A stretch of DNA of 64,000 bases from Myxococcales bacterium (GCA_903642325.1 CAHJWM010000001.1:62001-126000); one strand, 5' to 3'. Positions 33,921 to 43,376 are shown, numbered from the stretch's first letter. Notes: a model not told the origin generated them from the sequence alone. Numbers and translations: made by a program.

Positions 33921-34035
33921 CTTCGTTTCCGTATCTTTCTCGAGCGGGCCGCGAGGGCCGCGCTTTCAGGCGCTCAAATTGGCGGGCCCCCGCATACAGC
34001 GCTTTCTCGTTCGTGGAAAGCTTTGGGGGTTGAAT

Positions 34036-34066
34036 GTCGATTTTTGGGCTGAACGCCCAAATCGAC
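34036..34066 (-). terminator. Possible hairpin after the small beta-rich gene
   Basis: Just past the stop of the minus-strand gene 34067-34318 the sequence folds as CGATTTGGGC / GCCCAAAAATCG around a GTTCA loop, with a bulge of two A. No U-tract follows, so this is a weak candidate. Confidence 0.35.
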
Positions 34067-34318
34067 TCAGCCGCTGGACGCGTCTTCGAGAGCGCGCTCG
34101 CGATCCCGGACTTCCAGGCGGTAACGGCTATTGACGGTCTCGATGTAGAAAACGTCCTTCGCGGCCAACCGCAGGACACGCTTGACCGGCGTCGTCACGT
34201 ACTCGTGCATGCCGTCGGAAAACTCGATCACGACGACCGAGCCCTTGCGCGGCGCGCGGACCAAACGACCGGCGACGGCCCGTGAGCCCCGACCAAGCTT
34301 CCGCAGCACGACTTGCAC
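34067..34318 (-). CDS. Small conserved beta-rich protein
   Basis: An 83-residue protein starting at GTG 34318. Its sequence alternates short strands (VVLRKLGRGS, VAGRLVRAPRKGSVVVIEFSDG, VTTPVKRVLRLAAKDVFYIETVNSRYRLEVRD), which suggests a small barrel or SH3-like fold; basic residues favour nucleic-acid or ribosome association. The alternative start ATG at 34387 adds 23 residues. No signal peptide and no membrane segment. Function unknown. Confidence 0.5.
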   Translation of the reverse strand: MQVVLRKLGRGSRAVAGRLVRAPRKGSVVVIEFSDGMHEYVTTPVKRVLRLAAKDVFYIETVNSRYRLEVRDRERALEDASSG

Positions 34319-34545
34319 GAAGATTACTGTAGCAATCTCCCATTCCGCGTCCACAGGGCATTGTCGGTCGCACCAAGTTTTCCGCAACTGGGCTCCGACC
34401 CGCCTTGCTCGCCAGCGCGCCCGATCTTGCGGCCGAGCTTGAATTCTAGAGTGCCCGCGCCAATTGCGTCCCTAACCCCGTGACGTGCGATGCTCGCAGC
34501 CCCCAAATCAGGCGGAGACGATGTCGGTTATTGGCGACCCCGCCG

Positions 34546-35775
34546 CTACATCGGAGGTGTGACGCCCTTGGCACCGTGCTCTGCGAAGTAGGCGCGTAAA
34601 ACATCACGCGCCAGCATCGCCCCTTTGATCTGCCAGCTCGGGTTATTGACTACCAGCGCCGCTACGGCGACCTCTGGCTTATCGGCGGGCGCAAAGCCGA
34701 TGAACCAGGTGTAGAACCGGTTGTCCTTATATCGGGTGAGCGTACCGGTCTTTCCCGCGACCTGGATACCAGGCAAGTACGACGTGCCGTGCTCGTCATG
34801 GAAGCTCTTGAAAGCCGAGCCGTTTTCAACGGTCTGTCGCATCATGCGTGTGAGCTCCGCCGCCGTCTCTGGCTTGATGGCGCGGCGTAGCACTCGCGGA
34901 GGCCGATCGTCCTTCCACAGTTCTTCCTGCCCCCGATAGACCGAAGCGACGATGCGCGGCTCGAGCGTGGCGCCGCCGTTAGCGACGGTCTGAGCGAGCT
35001 GAACGGCGGCCAATGGGGAGAGCGTGGTGTTCCAAAAACCCGCCGAGGTGCGTGCAAATTCCAGCGGGTCTTCGGGGATGTCGATGTGCGGGGCTTCGTT
35101 GGGCACCGCGAATGGAATCGGCGCGCCAAAGCCGAAGGCGCCCCCCATGGTCGTCACGTCCTCAGGCGTCAAATGCTTTTGCGCCAAGCGCGCGAAGACG
35201 ACATTCAAGCTACGCCCGAGCGCCATACCGATGGTTGCGCACCACTTGTCTCGGATCGGATCGTCAATCAGCTCGTCCGAAGAAATACGGCTCTTTCCGC
35301 CATGATAGCACTGCTCGGTGTCTGCGTTGAGGCCGGCACGCTCGACCAGCGCGGCGCCGGTTATCAACTTGAATACACTGGCGGCAGGGGCCTCCGCGCG
35401 TGCGTTGACATCGAACTTCTCGTTGCCATTCACATAGCTCGCGTAGGCCAAGACGCGACCGGTTTTGACCTCGACCATCACTACGCCGCTCTCCGGAATC
35501 CGGAATTTCTGCATCTGGGCGTGAGCCGCGCGCTGCACGACGGGATCCAAGGTCAGCTGCGCTTCGCGCCCATTGCTGAGCGGCGCCATCACGCGCTGGG
35601 GCCTAAGATCGAGCCTCATCAGATCCAGGCCATCCAGCGCGGGCATCTCCGCCGCGTTTCGCTCCAGGCGCCGCAAGGGGCTCTCGAGGCTCACTTTGCC
35701 GCGCACGATCGGCACGAGCACGGCAATGATGCCGGCCGCGGCGCCTAGACCGAGCCATTTGCCGAACCGTCGCAT
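34546..35775 (-). CDS. Penicillin-binding protein, transpeptidase domain only
   Basis: A class B-like DD-transpeptidase of 409 residues that cross-links peptidoglycan. An N-terminal membrane anchor (LGLGAAAGIIAVLVPIV) is followed by a short stem and the transpeptidase domain with SVFK (Ser133), SLN (189-191) and KTGT (342-345), the three active-site motifs. There is no glycosyltransferase or PASTA domain. I start at ATG 35775; a longer reading to 35982 overlaps the divergent phoH gene. About 160 bases separate it from that gene. Confidence 0.88.
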   Translation of the reverse strand: MRRFGKWLGLGAAAGIIAVLVPIVRGKVSLESPLRRLERNAAEMPALDGLDLMRLDLRPQRVMAPLSNGREAQLTLDPVVQRAAHAQMQKFRIPESGVVMVEVKTGRVLAYASYVNGNEKFDVNARAEAPAASVFKLITGAALVERAGLNADTEQCYHGGKSRISSDELIDDPIRDKWCATIGMALGRSLNVVFARLAQKHLTPEDVTTMGGAFGFGAPIPFAVPNEAPHIDIPEDPLEFARTSAGFWNTTLSPLAAVQLAQTVANGGATLEPRIVASVYRGQEELWKDDRPPRVLRRAIKPETAAELTRMMRQTVENGSAFKSFHDEHGTSYLPGIQVAGKTGTLTRYKDNRFYTWFIGFAPADKPEVAVAALVVNNPSWQIKGAMLARDVLRAYFAEHGAKGVTPPM

Positions 35776-35938
35776 AGACCTACGGGAGTTACCGGTGTCG
35801 GCCCTCTCCGGGCAAAAAAGCGGTGAAGCCCGGCCGCGCACCCGGCAACGAAGACGTTGCCTGACGCACCGATGCACGGCGCGCTTGACCGGCGTATGCT
35901 GAGGAGAATTCGTAACCAGGAGTCGAAGCAGCCAAGCG

Positions 35939-36997
35939 ATGAGCGAACCCCTTATTTCTGACCGCTTCGAAGTCGATAACACCGCTGTCCTGATGCAGCT
36001 GTCCGGGCCTCAGTCGAGCCTACTGGCGGAGCTAGCGCGCCAGAGCGGAGCCGAGGTGAGCTTGCGCGGCAACGTGATCCATTTCTTGGGCTCGGAGCGC
36101 GACGTGCGCTTGGCTCATCGCTTCGTGAGTGACGCGGCAGAGCTCGTCGGTAGAGGCTTCGAGTTGAACACAAACGACGTCGCTGGCTCGATCCGCGGCC
36201 TGCGTGCCGATCCGAATCGCTCGCTGACGGAGCTTTTGGACGAAACAATCATCGTCAACACGAAGCGACGGCCGATCCGCCCAAAGAGCGCGGCCCAGCA
36301 GCAATACGTTGAGCAAATTCGCACGCACGACCTCACCTTCGGCATCGGCCCCGCCGGAACCGGCAAGACGTACTTGGCCATGGCCATGGCCGCGGCGGCG
36401 TTGATGCAAAAGAAAGTGAAGCGCATCATCCTGGCCCGGCCGGCCGTCGAGGCGGGTGAAAAATTGGGGTTTCTTCCCGGAGACATGGCGGAAAAGGTAA
36501 ACCCTTACCTTCGTCCTTTGTATGACGCCCTGAACGACATGCTCGAGTTCGAGCGCGTGGAGCAACTGCGTGAACGCGGCCAGATCGAGGTCGCGCCGCT
36601 CGCGTTCATGCGCGGACGCACGCTGACTGATTCATTCGTGATTTTGGACGAGGCGCAGAATGCGACCAGCGAGCAGATGCGCATGTTTCTGACGCGGCTC
36701 GGGTTCGGCTCCAAAGCGGTGGTCACGGGCGACATCACCCAAAGCGATCTTCCGCACGGAGCACGCAGTGGCCTGCGCGAAGCCCGCGAGCTGCTCGAGG
36801 GCGTGAGTGGCATCTCGTTTTGTCGTTTCACCGACGTCGACGTCGTGCGCCACCCGCTCGTGCAAAAGATCGTGGTGGCTTACGAGCAACGGGACGAGCG
36901 CGTACGCGAGCAGCGAGAGCAGGAACAGGCGGGCCGAGAAGCGCGCCTGCAGAACCGAGAGCGCGTGCGCGCCGGCGAGCCCGACGGCGAACGATGA
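35939..36997 (+). CDS. phoH: PhoH-family ATPase/ribonuclease-associated protein (YbeZ type)
   Basis: A 352-residue PhoH family NTPase. N-terminal KH-like segment, then the ATPase: Walker A GPAGTGKT, Walker B SFVILDEAQN, with motif RPAVEAGEKLGFLPGD. Proteins of this type (YbeZ in Escherichia coli) work with YbeY in rRNA maturation and RNA quality control. The C-terminal ~45 residues are Arg/Glu-rich. The stop overlaps the ATG of the next gene (ATGA), so the two are co-translated. Confidence 0.9.
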   Translation: MSEPLISDRFEVDNTAVLMQLSGPQSSLLAELARQSGAEVSLRGNVIHFLGSERDVRLAHRFVSDAAELVGRGFELNTNDVAGSIRGLRADPNRSLTELLDETIIVNTKRRPIRPKSAAQQQYVEQIRTHDLTFGIGPAGTGKTYLAMAMAAAALMQKKVKRIILARPAVEAGEKLGFLPGDMAEKVNPYLRPLYDALNDMLEFERVEQLRERGQIEVAPLAFMRGRTLTDSFVILDEAQNATSEQMRMFLTRLGFGSKAVVTGDITQSDLPHGARSGLREARELLEGVSGISFCRFTDVDVVRHPLVQKIVVAYEQRDERVREQREQEQAGREARLQNRERVRAGEPDGER

Positions 36998-39000
36998 GCG
37001 ACGCGCCCAGCGTGGATTGGGCCGCGTCACCCGAGATTCGCCAACTCAGCCCGCGGGCCCGCCTGGGCGTAGACGCACTGTGCGCACTTGCCGGCTGGCT
37101 CGAGCAGCACCCCGCTCAGAGCGGCGACGTTTTGACGCGTGCGCACCCGCTGTTGATTCTGGTGCGCCGGTCGGACTTCTTGGTTTTGATAACGCCCGCC
37201 TCGGTTTGGGACAAAGGTCGCCATCTCCTGAGCCCTTATTTGGAGAAGCTCGCAAGCGCCCAGGCGCGCCTGGTGTTGCTGGGGCCGCCGCGCGAACCGG
37301 ACCTGAGCCAAGCCATGAACCTCGGTTTATGCGCGCTACTCGGCAGCACGCCGACGCCGGAGGAAGTGCTCGTGGCATGCCATCAGGCCTTCGAGCTGAT
37401 GTCCGCCAAAGCGCGCAGCGAGGTTCGGGGCAAGACGCTGAATCGGTATCGTTACGAGCTCGGCGAGCTGATCGAAATTGCGCGGGCGCTGACGACCGAA
37501 CGCGAGATCGACAAATTGCTCGGTTTGATTCTGGAGAAAGCGCGCTTCATCACCGCTGCCGACGCTGGAAGCATGTACGTGGTGCACGGCGACGACCCGC
37601 TGCTCGCGGGGCGAGAGCTCTACTTCAAGCTGAGCCAGAACGACTCGGTCTCGTTCGACTCGCGAGAATTCGCGATGCCGATCAGCGCTGCCAGCATGGC
37701 GGGCTACGTCACACTGGAGCAAAAGACGCTCAGCATCGAGGACGTGTACGACCTGCCCGCGGGCTCCCCCTTCGGCTTCGATCGTTCCTTCGACCAGAAG
37801 GTCGGCTACCGCACGCGCAGCATGTTGGTCACGCCGCTCATGACGAGCAAGGGCGAGGTGATCGGCGTGCTGCAACTGATCAACAAAAAGCGCGAGCCGA
37901 AACAGAAGCTGCTCTCGCCCGAAGACTTCGAACGCGGCGTCATTCCTTTCGACGACCGCAGCGAGCAGCTCGTCACGACCCTCGCCGCGCAAGCGGGCAT
38001 CGCGCTCGAAAACGCCATCTTGTATCAAGAAATTCGCAAGATCTTCGAGGGCTTCGTGAAAGCGTCGGTGGACGCCATCGAAGCACGCGATCCGACGACC
38101 AGCGGTCATTCGCGCCGGGTCGCAGATCTAACCATCAATCTCGCGCACGCGGTAGAACGAACCGATAGCGGCCCTTACCGTGACGTGCGCTGGCAACGCG
38201 AAGATCTGCGGGAGCTCGAGTACGCTTCGGTGTTGCACGACTTTGGCAAGATCGGCGTGCGAGAGCACGTCTTGGTCAAAGCCAAGAAGCTCTTTCCGAA
38301 CGAGCTCTTGCTCATCCAGCAGCGGCTCGAGTTCGTAGTCCGTACCGTCGAGAACGATATTCTTTCGCGAAAAGTGCAAGCCATGAGCCGCGGCGCGTCC
38401 GCCGGGGAGCTCGTACAGTTGGACCGCGAGCTCGCCGAGAAGCGGGCGCAGATCGAGGAATCCTGGCGCGCGGTGGAGCAAGCCAACGAGCCTTCGCTGC
38501 TCGCCGCGGGTGACTTCAAGCGCATCGAAGAGCTCGGCCGTCAATCCTACGCGCGGTTGAACGGGGAAAAGTCGACGATCTTGAGCGCGGGCGAGGTGAA
38601 ATCGCTGAGCGTGATGCGCGGCTCGCTCACGACCGAAGAGCTCGACGAGATCCGCAGTCACGTCTCGCACACCTACCGGTTTCTCTCGCAAATTCCCTGG
38701 GGTAAAACCTTCGCGCGGGTGGCGCTGATCGCCGGCGCTCACCATGAGCGGCTGAACGGTACTGGTTACCCAAACCGGTTACAGGGCGAAGAGATCCCGC
38801 TCCAATCGAAGATGATGAGCATCAGCGACATCTTCGACGCCCTGACCGCCAGCGACCGCCCCTACAAGCGCGCCGTCCCCGTACCGCAGGCGCTCGACAT
38901 TTTAGGCTTTGAAGTGAAAGAAGGCCACGTGGACGGGGAATTGGTGCGCATCTTCAGCGACGCGAAAGTCTGGGAGCCGGTGCTGAGCAAGACCCACTAG
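36994..39000 (+). CDS. GAF and HD-GYP domain protein, probable c-di-GMP phosphodiesterase
   Basis: A 668-residue cytoplasmic protein. Residues ~10-135 form a receiver-like alpha/beta domain without an obvious phosphorylated Asp. Residues ~170-345 are a GAF sensor domain. The HD-GYP domain (from ~355) contains HSRRVADLT, HDFGKIGV (His415-Asp416), AHHERLNGTGYP (582-593) and SKMMSISDIFDALTASDRPY, so metal and GYP positions are present. Between HD and GYP lies an insertion (~430-560) of mostly charged coiled-coil. HD-GYP enzymes hydrolyse c-di-GMP. Translationally coupled to phoH; converges with nadK, with which the stop codons overlap. Confidence 0.88.
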   Translation: MSDAPSVDWAASPEIRQLSPRARLGVDALCALAGWLEQHPAQSGDVLTRAHPLLILVRRSDFLVLITPASVWDKGRHLLSPYLEKLASAQARLVLLGPPREPDLSQAMNLGLCALLGSTPTPEEVLVACHQAFELMSAKARSEVRGKTLNRYRYELGELIEIARALTTEREIDKLLGLILEKARFITAADAGSMYVVHGDDPLLAGRELYFKLSQNDSVSFDSREFAMPISAASMAGYVTLEQKTLSIEDVYDLPAGSPFGFDRSFDQKVGYRTRSMLVTPLMTSKGEVIGVLQLINKKREPKQKLLSPEDFERGVIPFDDRSEQLVTTLAAQAGIALENAILYQEIRKIFEGFVKASVDAIEARDPTTSGHSRRVADLTINLAHAVERTDSGPYRDVRWQREDLRELEYASVLHDFGKIGVREHVLVKAKKLFPNELLLIQQRLEFVVRTVENDILSRKVQAMSRGASAGELVQLDRELAEKRAQIEESWRAVEQANEPSLLAAGDFKRIEELGRQSYARLNGEKSTILSAGEVKSLSVMRGSLTTEELDEIRSHVSHTYRFLSQIPWGKTFARVALIAGAHHERLNGTGYPNRLQGEEIPLQSKMMSISDIFDALTASDRPYKRAVPVPQALDILGFEVKEGHVDGELVRIFSDAKVWEPVLSKTH

Positions 39001-39881
39001 CGCTTCTTGGTCTTCAGACCGAGAACGCTCAGTGGCTCGTCAGAAAGGCCGAACGATACGACGTCGCCCAGGCGCACGGCGACCGTGCGGTGCGGCCCGT
39101 CGAGGAAAAGCGATGCCTCGTCCATCTTGCTTTGGACGGTAATGGGGCGCGCGCTTCCGACGACCAAGCTGAGCAGCTTGAGCTTGCCATTGGGCGCGTA
39201 CGGCTCTCGCACGACGAGTTGTAAGTTGTCGGACCTGAGCGGCAAGATCTTACCACCCGCCGAGTGCTGGGCCGCGGTCGAGCCAGCCGCGGGCCCGATC
39301 CAGAAGCCGCTCGAGCGCTGTTCTTCCTTGCTTCGACCCACGTGCAAGATGTAGCGCGACGTAGCCGCGGGGGAGGTATGACAGTAAAGCGCTTCGTTCA
39401 AGACACGCTTCGAGCGCATGCGCCCGTTCAAGGACACGGTCATACGTGCCAAACGCAAGGCCGGCAGTGTGCCGGCCAACGCCCGTTCCAAGTGGCTCGC
39501 GAAGTCGCTGCGACGCGACGCGCAGAAGAAGCCCACGCTGTGCGCGGGCGCGCTGTTCACGCCCAAGATCGGCACCTTGCCCACGTTGTGCGACGCAGCC
39601 AAGAGCGTGCCGTCGCCGCCGACGGCGACCACGAGCGCCGCGTCAGAGGTGTCGAATGCCGCGTGAGCGCTCTGCACGAAAAATGTCTTGGCTCCGGCGC
39701 GGTCCAGCACGCGCTCGACTTCTTCCATGGTGCGCGAATGGTCGCGGTGCGAGTCGAGCCAGGTTGCGACGCTCGGGTCGCGCTTTTTGATCAAGCTGCG
39801 GGCGCGCGGATCGCCTTCGTCCTCGACGAAGCGCCGGTAGGCGGTGCGCTTGCCAACGACGATGACGTGCGGCCGACTCAC
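38997..39881 (-). CDS. nadK: NAD kinase
   Basis: NadK phosphorylates NAD to NADP. I start at GTG 39881, giving 294 residues; the frame extends upstream but runs through the NUDIX gene. Motifs: VAVGGDGTLL (residues ~85-94), ILGVNSAPAHSVGFF, NEALYCH, and GSTAAQHSAGG. The usual glycine-rich and NE/D elements are present. Its start overlaps the NUDIX stop (GTGA) and its stop shares bases with the convergent HD-GYP gene. Confidence 0.88.
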   Translation of the reverse strand: MSRPHVIVVGKRTAYRRFVEDEGDPRARSLIKKRDPSVATWLDSHRDHSRTMEEVERVLDRAGAKTFFVQSAHAAFDTSDAALVVAVGGDGTLLAASHNVGKVPILGVNSAPAHSVGFFCASRRSDFASHLERALAGTLPALRLARMTVSLNGRMRSKRVLNEALYCHTSPAATSRYILHVGRSKEEQRSSGFWIGPAAGSTAAQHSAGGKILPLRSDNLQLVVREPYAPNGKLKLLSLVVGSARPITVQSKMDEASLFLDGPHRTVAVRLGDVVSFGLSDEPLSVLGLKTKKR

Positions 39882-40555
39882 GCTAAGCGCTCCGCAAGAC
39901 GACGCAGCGCGAGCTCGGTCTTCGAATCCTCGATCGCTCCGCGGCGGCACATGGCCAGCGCCTCCTCGAGCGATACGTCCACGATCGCGCCAAAATGCTC
40001 GAGCGCGGAGCCGTCGAGATCCGGCTCTCCGCGCGCGCTTGGGTCGACCGAGACCTCGAAGAAAAAGTGTCGCTCGCCGATCACGCCGGGGCATGGAAAC
40101 GCGCTCGGGCCGAGCGCCTTCATGGCCTCGATTGGCACCTTGAAGCCGAGCTCCTCGGCGAGCTCGCGCTGCGCGGCGCTCACGGCCCCGGTTGGGCTTT
40201 GCTCGGACACGTCCACGAGCCCCGCGGGGGTTTCCCACAAGCCGATGCCACAGAGATCGTTCGGTAGCGCGGAGCAGGCGGGGTCTCGCAAAGCAAGCGG
40301 CGGACGCACCGCGCTGCGCAGGTACACGCGGCGCGACCCATCCGGTGCCACGAAGTGCGCCACGATGACCACGGCGTCGATGGCCTTGCGATCGACCGCG
40401 TCAAAGACGAAGGGCGCGCTCTGCGTGCCATCTGGGTAGTGGGCTCGGTAGCGACGACGCACCAGACGTAAAAAGCCTTCTGGGGCCGGAGGTGACAGGT
40501 CCTCGATCAGCTCGAGCTCGATTTTCGGCAGCGGCAGTTCGACGCTCTGGGCCAT
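39878..40555 (-). CDS. NUDIX hydrolase
   Basis: A 225-residue NUDIX protein, hydrolysing nucleoside-diphosphate derivatives. The box reads ETPAGLVDVSE...RELAEELGF (Gly-x5-Glu then REx2EExG), with four extra residues between the Gly-Glu turn and the REx2EE helix. ADP-ribose pyrophosphatase-like features (GIGLWETPAG, a conserved PCPGVIGE) are compatible, but the substrate is not provable. It is the first gene of a two-gene operon with nadK, an NAD-metabolism pairing that supports an ADP-ribose or NADH-type role. Confidence 0.85.
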   Translation of the reverse strand: MAQSVELPLPKIELELIEDLSPPAPEGFLRLVRRRYRAHYPDGTQSAPFVFDAVDRKAIDAVVIVAHFVAPDGSRRVYLRSAVRPPLALRDPACSALPNDLCGIGLWETPAGLVDVSEQSPTGAVSAAQRELAEELGFKVPIEAMKALGPSAFPCPGVIGERHFFFEVSVDPSARGEPDLDGSALEHFGAIVDVSLEEALAMCRRGAIEDSKTELALRRLAERLA

Positions 40556-40626
40556 GCACCAGCCATTCTACAGCGGTTCGGGCAAACGTGGTAAAAGCGC
40601 CTCAGCGTCACGGAGGAGTAAATCTT

Positions 40627-41451
40627 ATGCGGCACTTAGCTCTGATTGGGGTCATGGCCTTGGGTCTGAGAGGCAAGACGGCGTTTGCCGCGCCAGCCGA
40701 CAAGCCGGGTGCGCACTCCGCCATCAGCTCGGAGAATTTGAAAAAAGCACTGGAAAGTGGCGACGAAGCCCGGGCCGGCGCGGCGTTGGACGAGATTGGC
40801 CGAACGGGGGATCGAAGCACAGCGCCGCTGGTCGAAGACGTGCTGAACCGTGGCGCAAGCCCGACGCTGCTGCTCAAGGCGATTGCCGTGGCGGGCGCGC
40901 TCGGCCGCGAATCCTCGAGCGCGTCCCTTGCGCCATACGTCAAGCACCGCGGCGCGGAGGTCCGTCGCGCGGCCGCCCACAGTTTGGTTCGCACCAAGGG
41001 CCCGGCAGCCGTGCAAGCACTGCGCGACGCGCTGCGCAGTAATGATGCGCCGCTGCGCGGCACGGCGGCCTCCGGCTTGGGGGCGCTCGGCGCCAAGGAA
41101 GCGGTGCCGGAGCTGTTTGCCGTCTTGCCAAAGGAGGTTCCCGAGGCAGCCGCCGCCATCGGCACCCTGTGCAGCGCCGACGACTGCAAAAAGTTCCTCG
41201 CCTTACTCGGTAAGTTGCCCTTCGAGCTGATGCAAAGCGGGTTTTTGCCGATCTTGCTACGCACCGGCAGCGACGTGCCAGACAGTCTGAAGCTCGACCT
41301 CATCGAGCAGTTACGGCGCATGGCCACCCCAAAATCGGCCGAGGTGATGACCACCGCGTTGGCCGCTTATCCGGCCGATGCCAGCCCGAAGGTGAAGGTC
41401 GCGCTGGACGCCGCGCTTCACGGGCACAACGTGAAGAGCGGCGAGCCGTGA
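40627..41451 (+). CDS. HEAT-repeat protein, secreted
   Basis: A 274-residue protein with an N-terminal signal peptide (MRHLALIGVMALGLRGKTAFA-A) and a strong ribosome site (GGAGG, 40612-40616). The rest is alpha-helical repeats of the HEAT/PBS-lyase type: LLKAIAVAGALGRESSSASLAPYVKHR, AAAHSLVRTKGPAAVQALRDAL, RGTAASGLGALGAKEAVPELF. It overlaps the start of the next gene by 4 bases (GTGA), so the two are expected to be co-translated and to act together. No enzymatic motif. Confidence 0.8.
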   Translation: MRHLALIGVMALGLRGKTAFAAPADKPGAHSAISSENLKKALESGDEARAGAALDEIGRTGDRSTAPLVEDVLNRGASPTLLLKAIAVAGALGRESSSASLAPYVKHRGAEVRRAAAHSLVRTKGPAAVQALRDALRSNDAPLRGTAASGLGALGAKEAVPELFAVLPKEVPEAAAAIGTLCSADDCKKFLALLGKLPFELMQSGFLPILLRTGSDVPDSLKLDLIEQLRRMATPKSAEVMTTALAAYPADASPKVKVALDAALHGHNVKSGEP

Positions 41452-43271
41452 GCCGATTGGTTTCGCTGGCTCGCGGCGGCTTCGTGCTGCTAGCAAGCTG
41501 TGGGGGCGCCCATCTCGAGTCGAGCCGCGGCTTCGACAGCGGATGGCAAAACGATAGCGGTCGATCGATCGCGCTCCTAGAGCAGCGCTTGCGCGGTCTG
41601 CCGCTGGCGCCGAACGCGCGCGTCGTGGTGGGCGTCACCGAGACGGGCCTGGCCGGCGCGCGCTTGGACGGCGCCTCGCATTGGACGCACCAGGGGCGCG
41701 TCGCGTCCCCGCCAATGATCGCGGGCAAGCTCGTGATCGTCGCAGAAGGCGATCAAATTTTGGCGTTGGACGCAAGCTCGGGCGCGCGGGCATGGAGCAT
41801 CGGCAATCGCGGCCTTGCTTTGGTTGGAGCGGCCAACGACGGAGTAAACAGCGCGCTCGTCCTCGCCAACCCGCACAAGAGCCTGTTCCTAGCGGTTTCA
41901 GACACTGGCGCGACGCTGGGTTCCGCCCAAACGAGCATCGCGCTCGGCACTCCAGCCGCGCGCGGCGGCATTGCCTTCGTGCCCTGGAGCAATCAATACG
42001 TTTCTGCGCTCGACATGCAAAGCGGAGACGAAGTAGCCAGGTTGCTCACGCGCGAAGAGGTCAGCCAGGCGCTGAACATCGGCGGCAAACTCTATTTCGG
42101 ACAGCGAGGGTTGCTCCGCTTCGACGAACAGGTGCGCTTCGCGAGCACCAATCAAGCAAACCATGTGAGCTTGCCCAAGCTCGATCTGCCTGGAAAGCCA
42201 GACTGGCTGGACAATGGTTCGCTCACGCCCACGAGCCAGCCCAACGCGCGCAGTAAGATTCGCGTCTATGCGGCGCCCACCGTGGCCTCGGACGGCGCGC
42301 TGACCCTGGGCGGGGGTACGATTGTGGCCAGCTATTTCCGGGTGTTGTTCGGGCTAGGCGCAAATTCCGGAGCCCTGCTCTGGGTGCGTTCGATGCCGGC
42401 TGACATCGTGGGCGGCGCCGCCGCTGCATCAGGCTTCGTACTGTGCGACGCGAACGGCAGAGTATGGTCGCTAGCGAGCAATGGCGCCGACAGCGCTAGC
42501 CTGCAGTTGGGCGCCAAAATCACGCTGTGCAGCGCCGACACAGGGGCACTGTCGGTGGCAAACGCGGCCCCACCCGCCCCACTCGCCGTGCAGATCACGC
42601 AAGCGCTAGAAGATCTCGAACCAGACATGGCCGAAGCCGAGCGTTACTTGATAGCTCAGCTCGGCAAGCTCGAAGATCCCATCGTCACGAAGACGTTGAT
42701 CGACCTGTCCAGTAGCCCGCGGATCCCGCCAGACCTGCGCAGCGAGACGAGGCGCCTGCTTGGGCTGCGAAAGAACGGCACGGAGTACATGTTGACGGCG
42801 CTCGGCCGTCACTACGATTTCGTCTCGGGCGTCTTGCTGCCGCCGCCCGTCGGCCCGCTCGCCGATGCGCTGGCCGCAAGCAATGAAACGCGCGCCGCTC
42901 CGCTGCTCGCCCAGCACTTGAATGACCCGGCCAACTCGGCCGAAGACGTAGCGCACGCCGCGCGCGCCTTGGTCAAGCTCGCGACGCCCTCCGAGTACGA
43001 CGACCTGCGTACGTTCTTCGCGTTGTACCGCGCGACGGCGGATGACGAAGCCTTGGTTGCGGCGGTCATTTCGTGCGCAGAGGCGTTGCTGCGTGTCGGC
43101 GGCGTCGCGGCACGCGCGGTAGTGGAGCGCGCCGCGCAGGATGCGATGACGCAGAACGATGTGCGACGCGAGCTTCCGAAGCTCCTCACTCAGACCTCCG
43201 CCGACACGGAGACCCCACCCGCGTCTGGCGCGCCAAGGCCAAATGCTGGAAAAGCATCGGCCACGCAATGA
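41448..43271 (+). CDS. PQQ-like beta-propeller lipoprotein with C-terminal helical repeats
   Basis: A 607-residue predicted lipoprotein starting at GTG 41448 with lipobox LASC (residue ~18). Residues ~60-380 look like a PQQ/quinoprotein-like propeller: repeated LALDASSGARAWSIG, ALDMQSGDEVARLL, and GANSGALLWVRSMP blades. Residues ~385-590 are helical HEAT-like repeats (LADALAASNETRAAPLLAQHLNDPA). The layout parallels the neighbouring HEAT protein and the HEAT/cyclophilin lipoprotein at 10724. Function unknown; BamB-like scaffold activity is a guess from the propeller. Confidence 0.78.
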   Translation: MSRLVSLARGGFVLLASCGGAHLESSRGFDSGWQNDSGRSIALLEQRLRGLPLAPNARVVVGVTETGLAGARLDGASHWTHQGRVASPPMIAGKLVIVAEGDQILALDASSGARAWSIGNRGLALVGAANDGVNSALVLANPHKSLFLAVSDTGATLGSAQTSIALGTPAARGGIAFVPWSNQYVSALDMQSGDEVARLLTREEVSQALNIGGKLYFGQRGLLRFDEQVRFASTNQANHVSLPKLDLPGKPDWLDNGSLTPTSQPNARSKIRVYAAPTVASDGALTLGGGTIVASYFRVLFGLGANSGALLWVRSMPADIVGGAAAASGFVLCDANGRVWSLASNGADSASLQLGAKITLCSADTGALSVANAAPPAPLAVQITQALEDLEPDMAEAERYLIAQLGKLEDPIVTKTLIDLSSSPRIPPDLRSETRRLLGLRKNGTEYMLTALGRHYDFVSGVLLPPPVGPLADALAASNETRAAPLLAQHLNDPANSAEDVAHAARALVKLATPSEYDDLRTFFALYRATADDEALVAAVISCAEALLRVGGVAARAVVERAAQDAMTQNDVRRELPKLLTQTSADTETPPASGAPRPNAGKASATQ

Positions 43272-43376
43272 ACGAGCCGAATCGACACGTGAAACGACTT
43301 GCAGCGGCCGGCCGTGAGTTGCGGTTGGTGCCCTCCACTCGATCTGCGCTCGACCGGGGTCCCGGTCACTGGTAGA

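Noticed and set aside
33802-34179. Minus-strand 125-codon frame over the short basic protein
   Set aside because: It lies in a different frame from the 48-residue basic gene and has no domain, start signal or conservation.
43268-43375. Short 35-codon frame after the propeller lipoprotein (ATG at 43268)
   Set aside because: Low complexity, no ribosome site, and no conserved feature.
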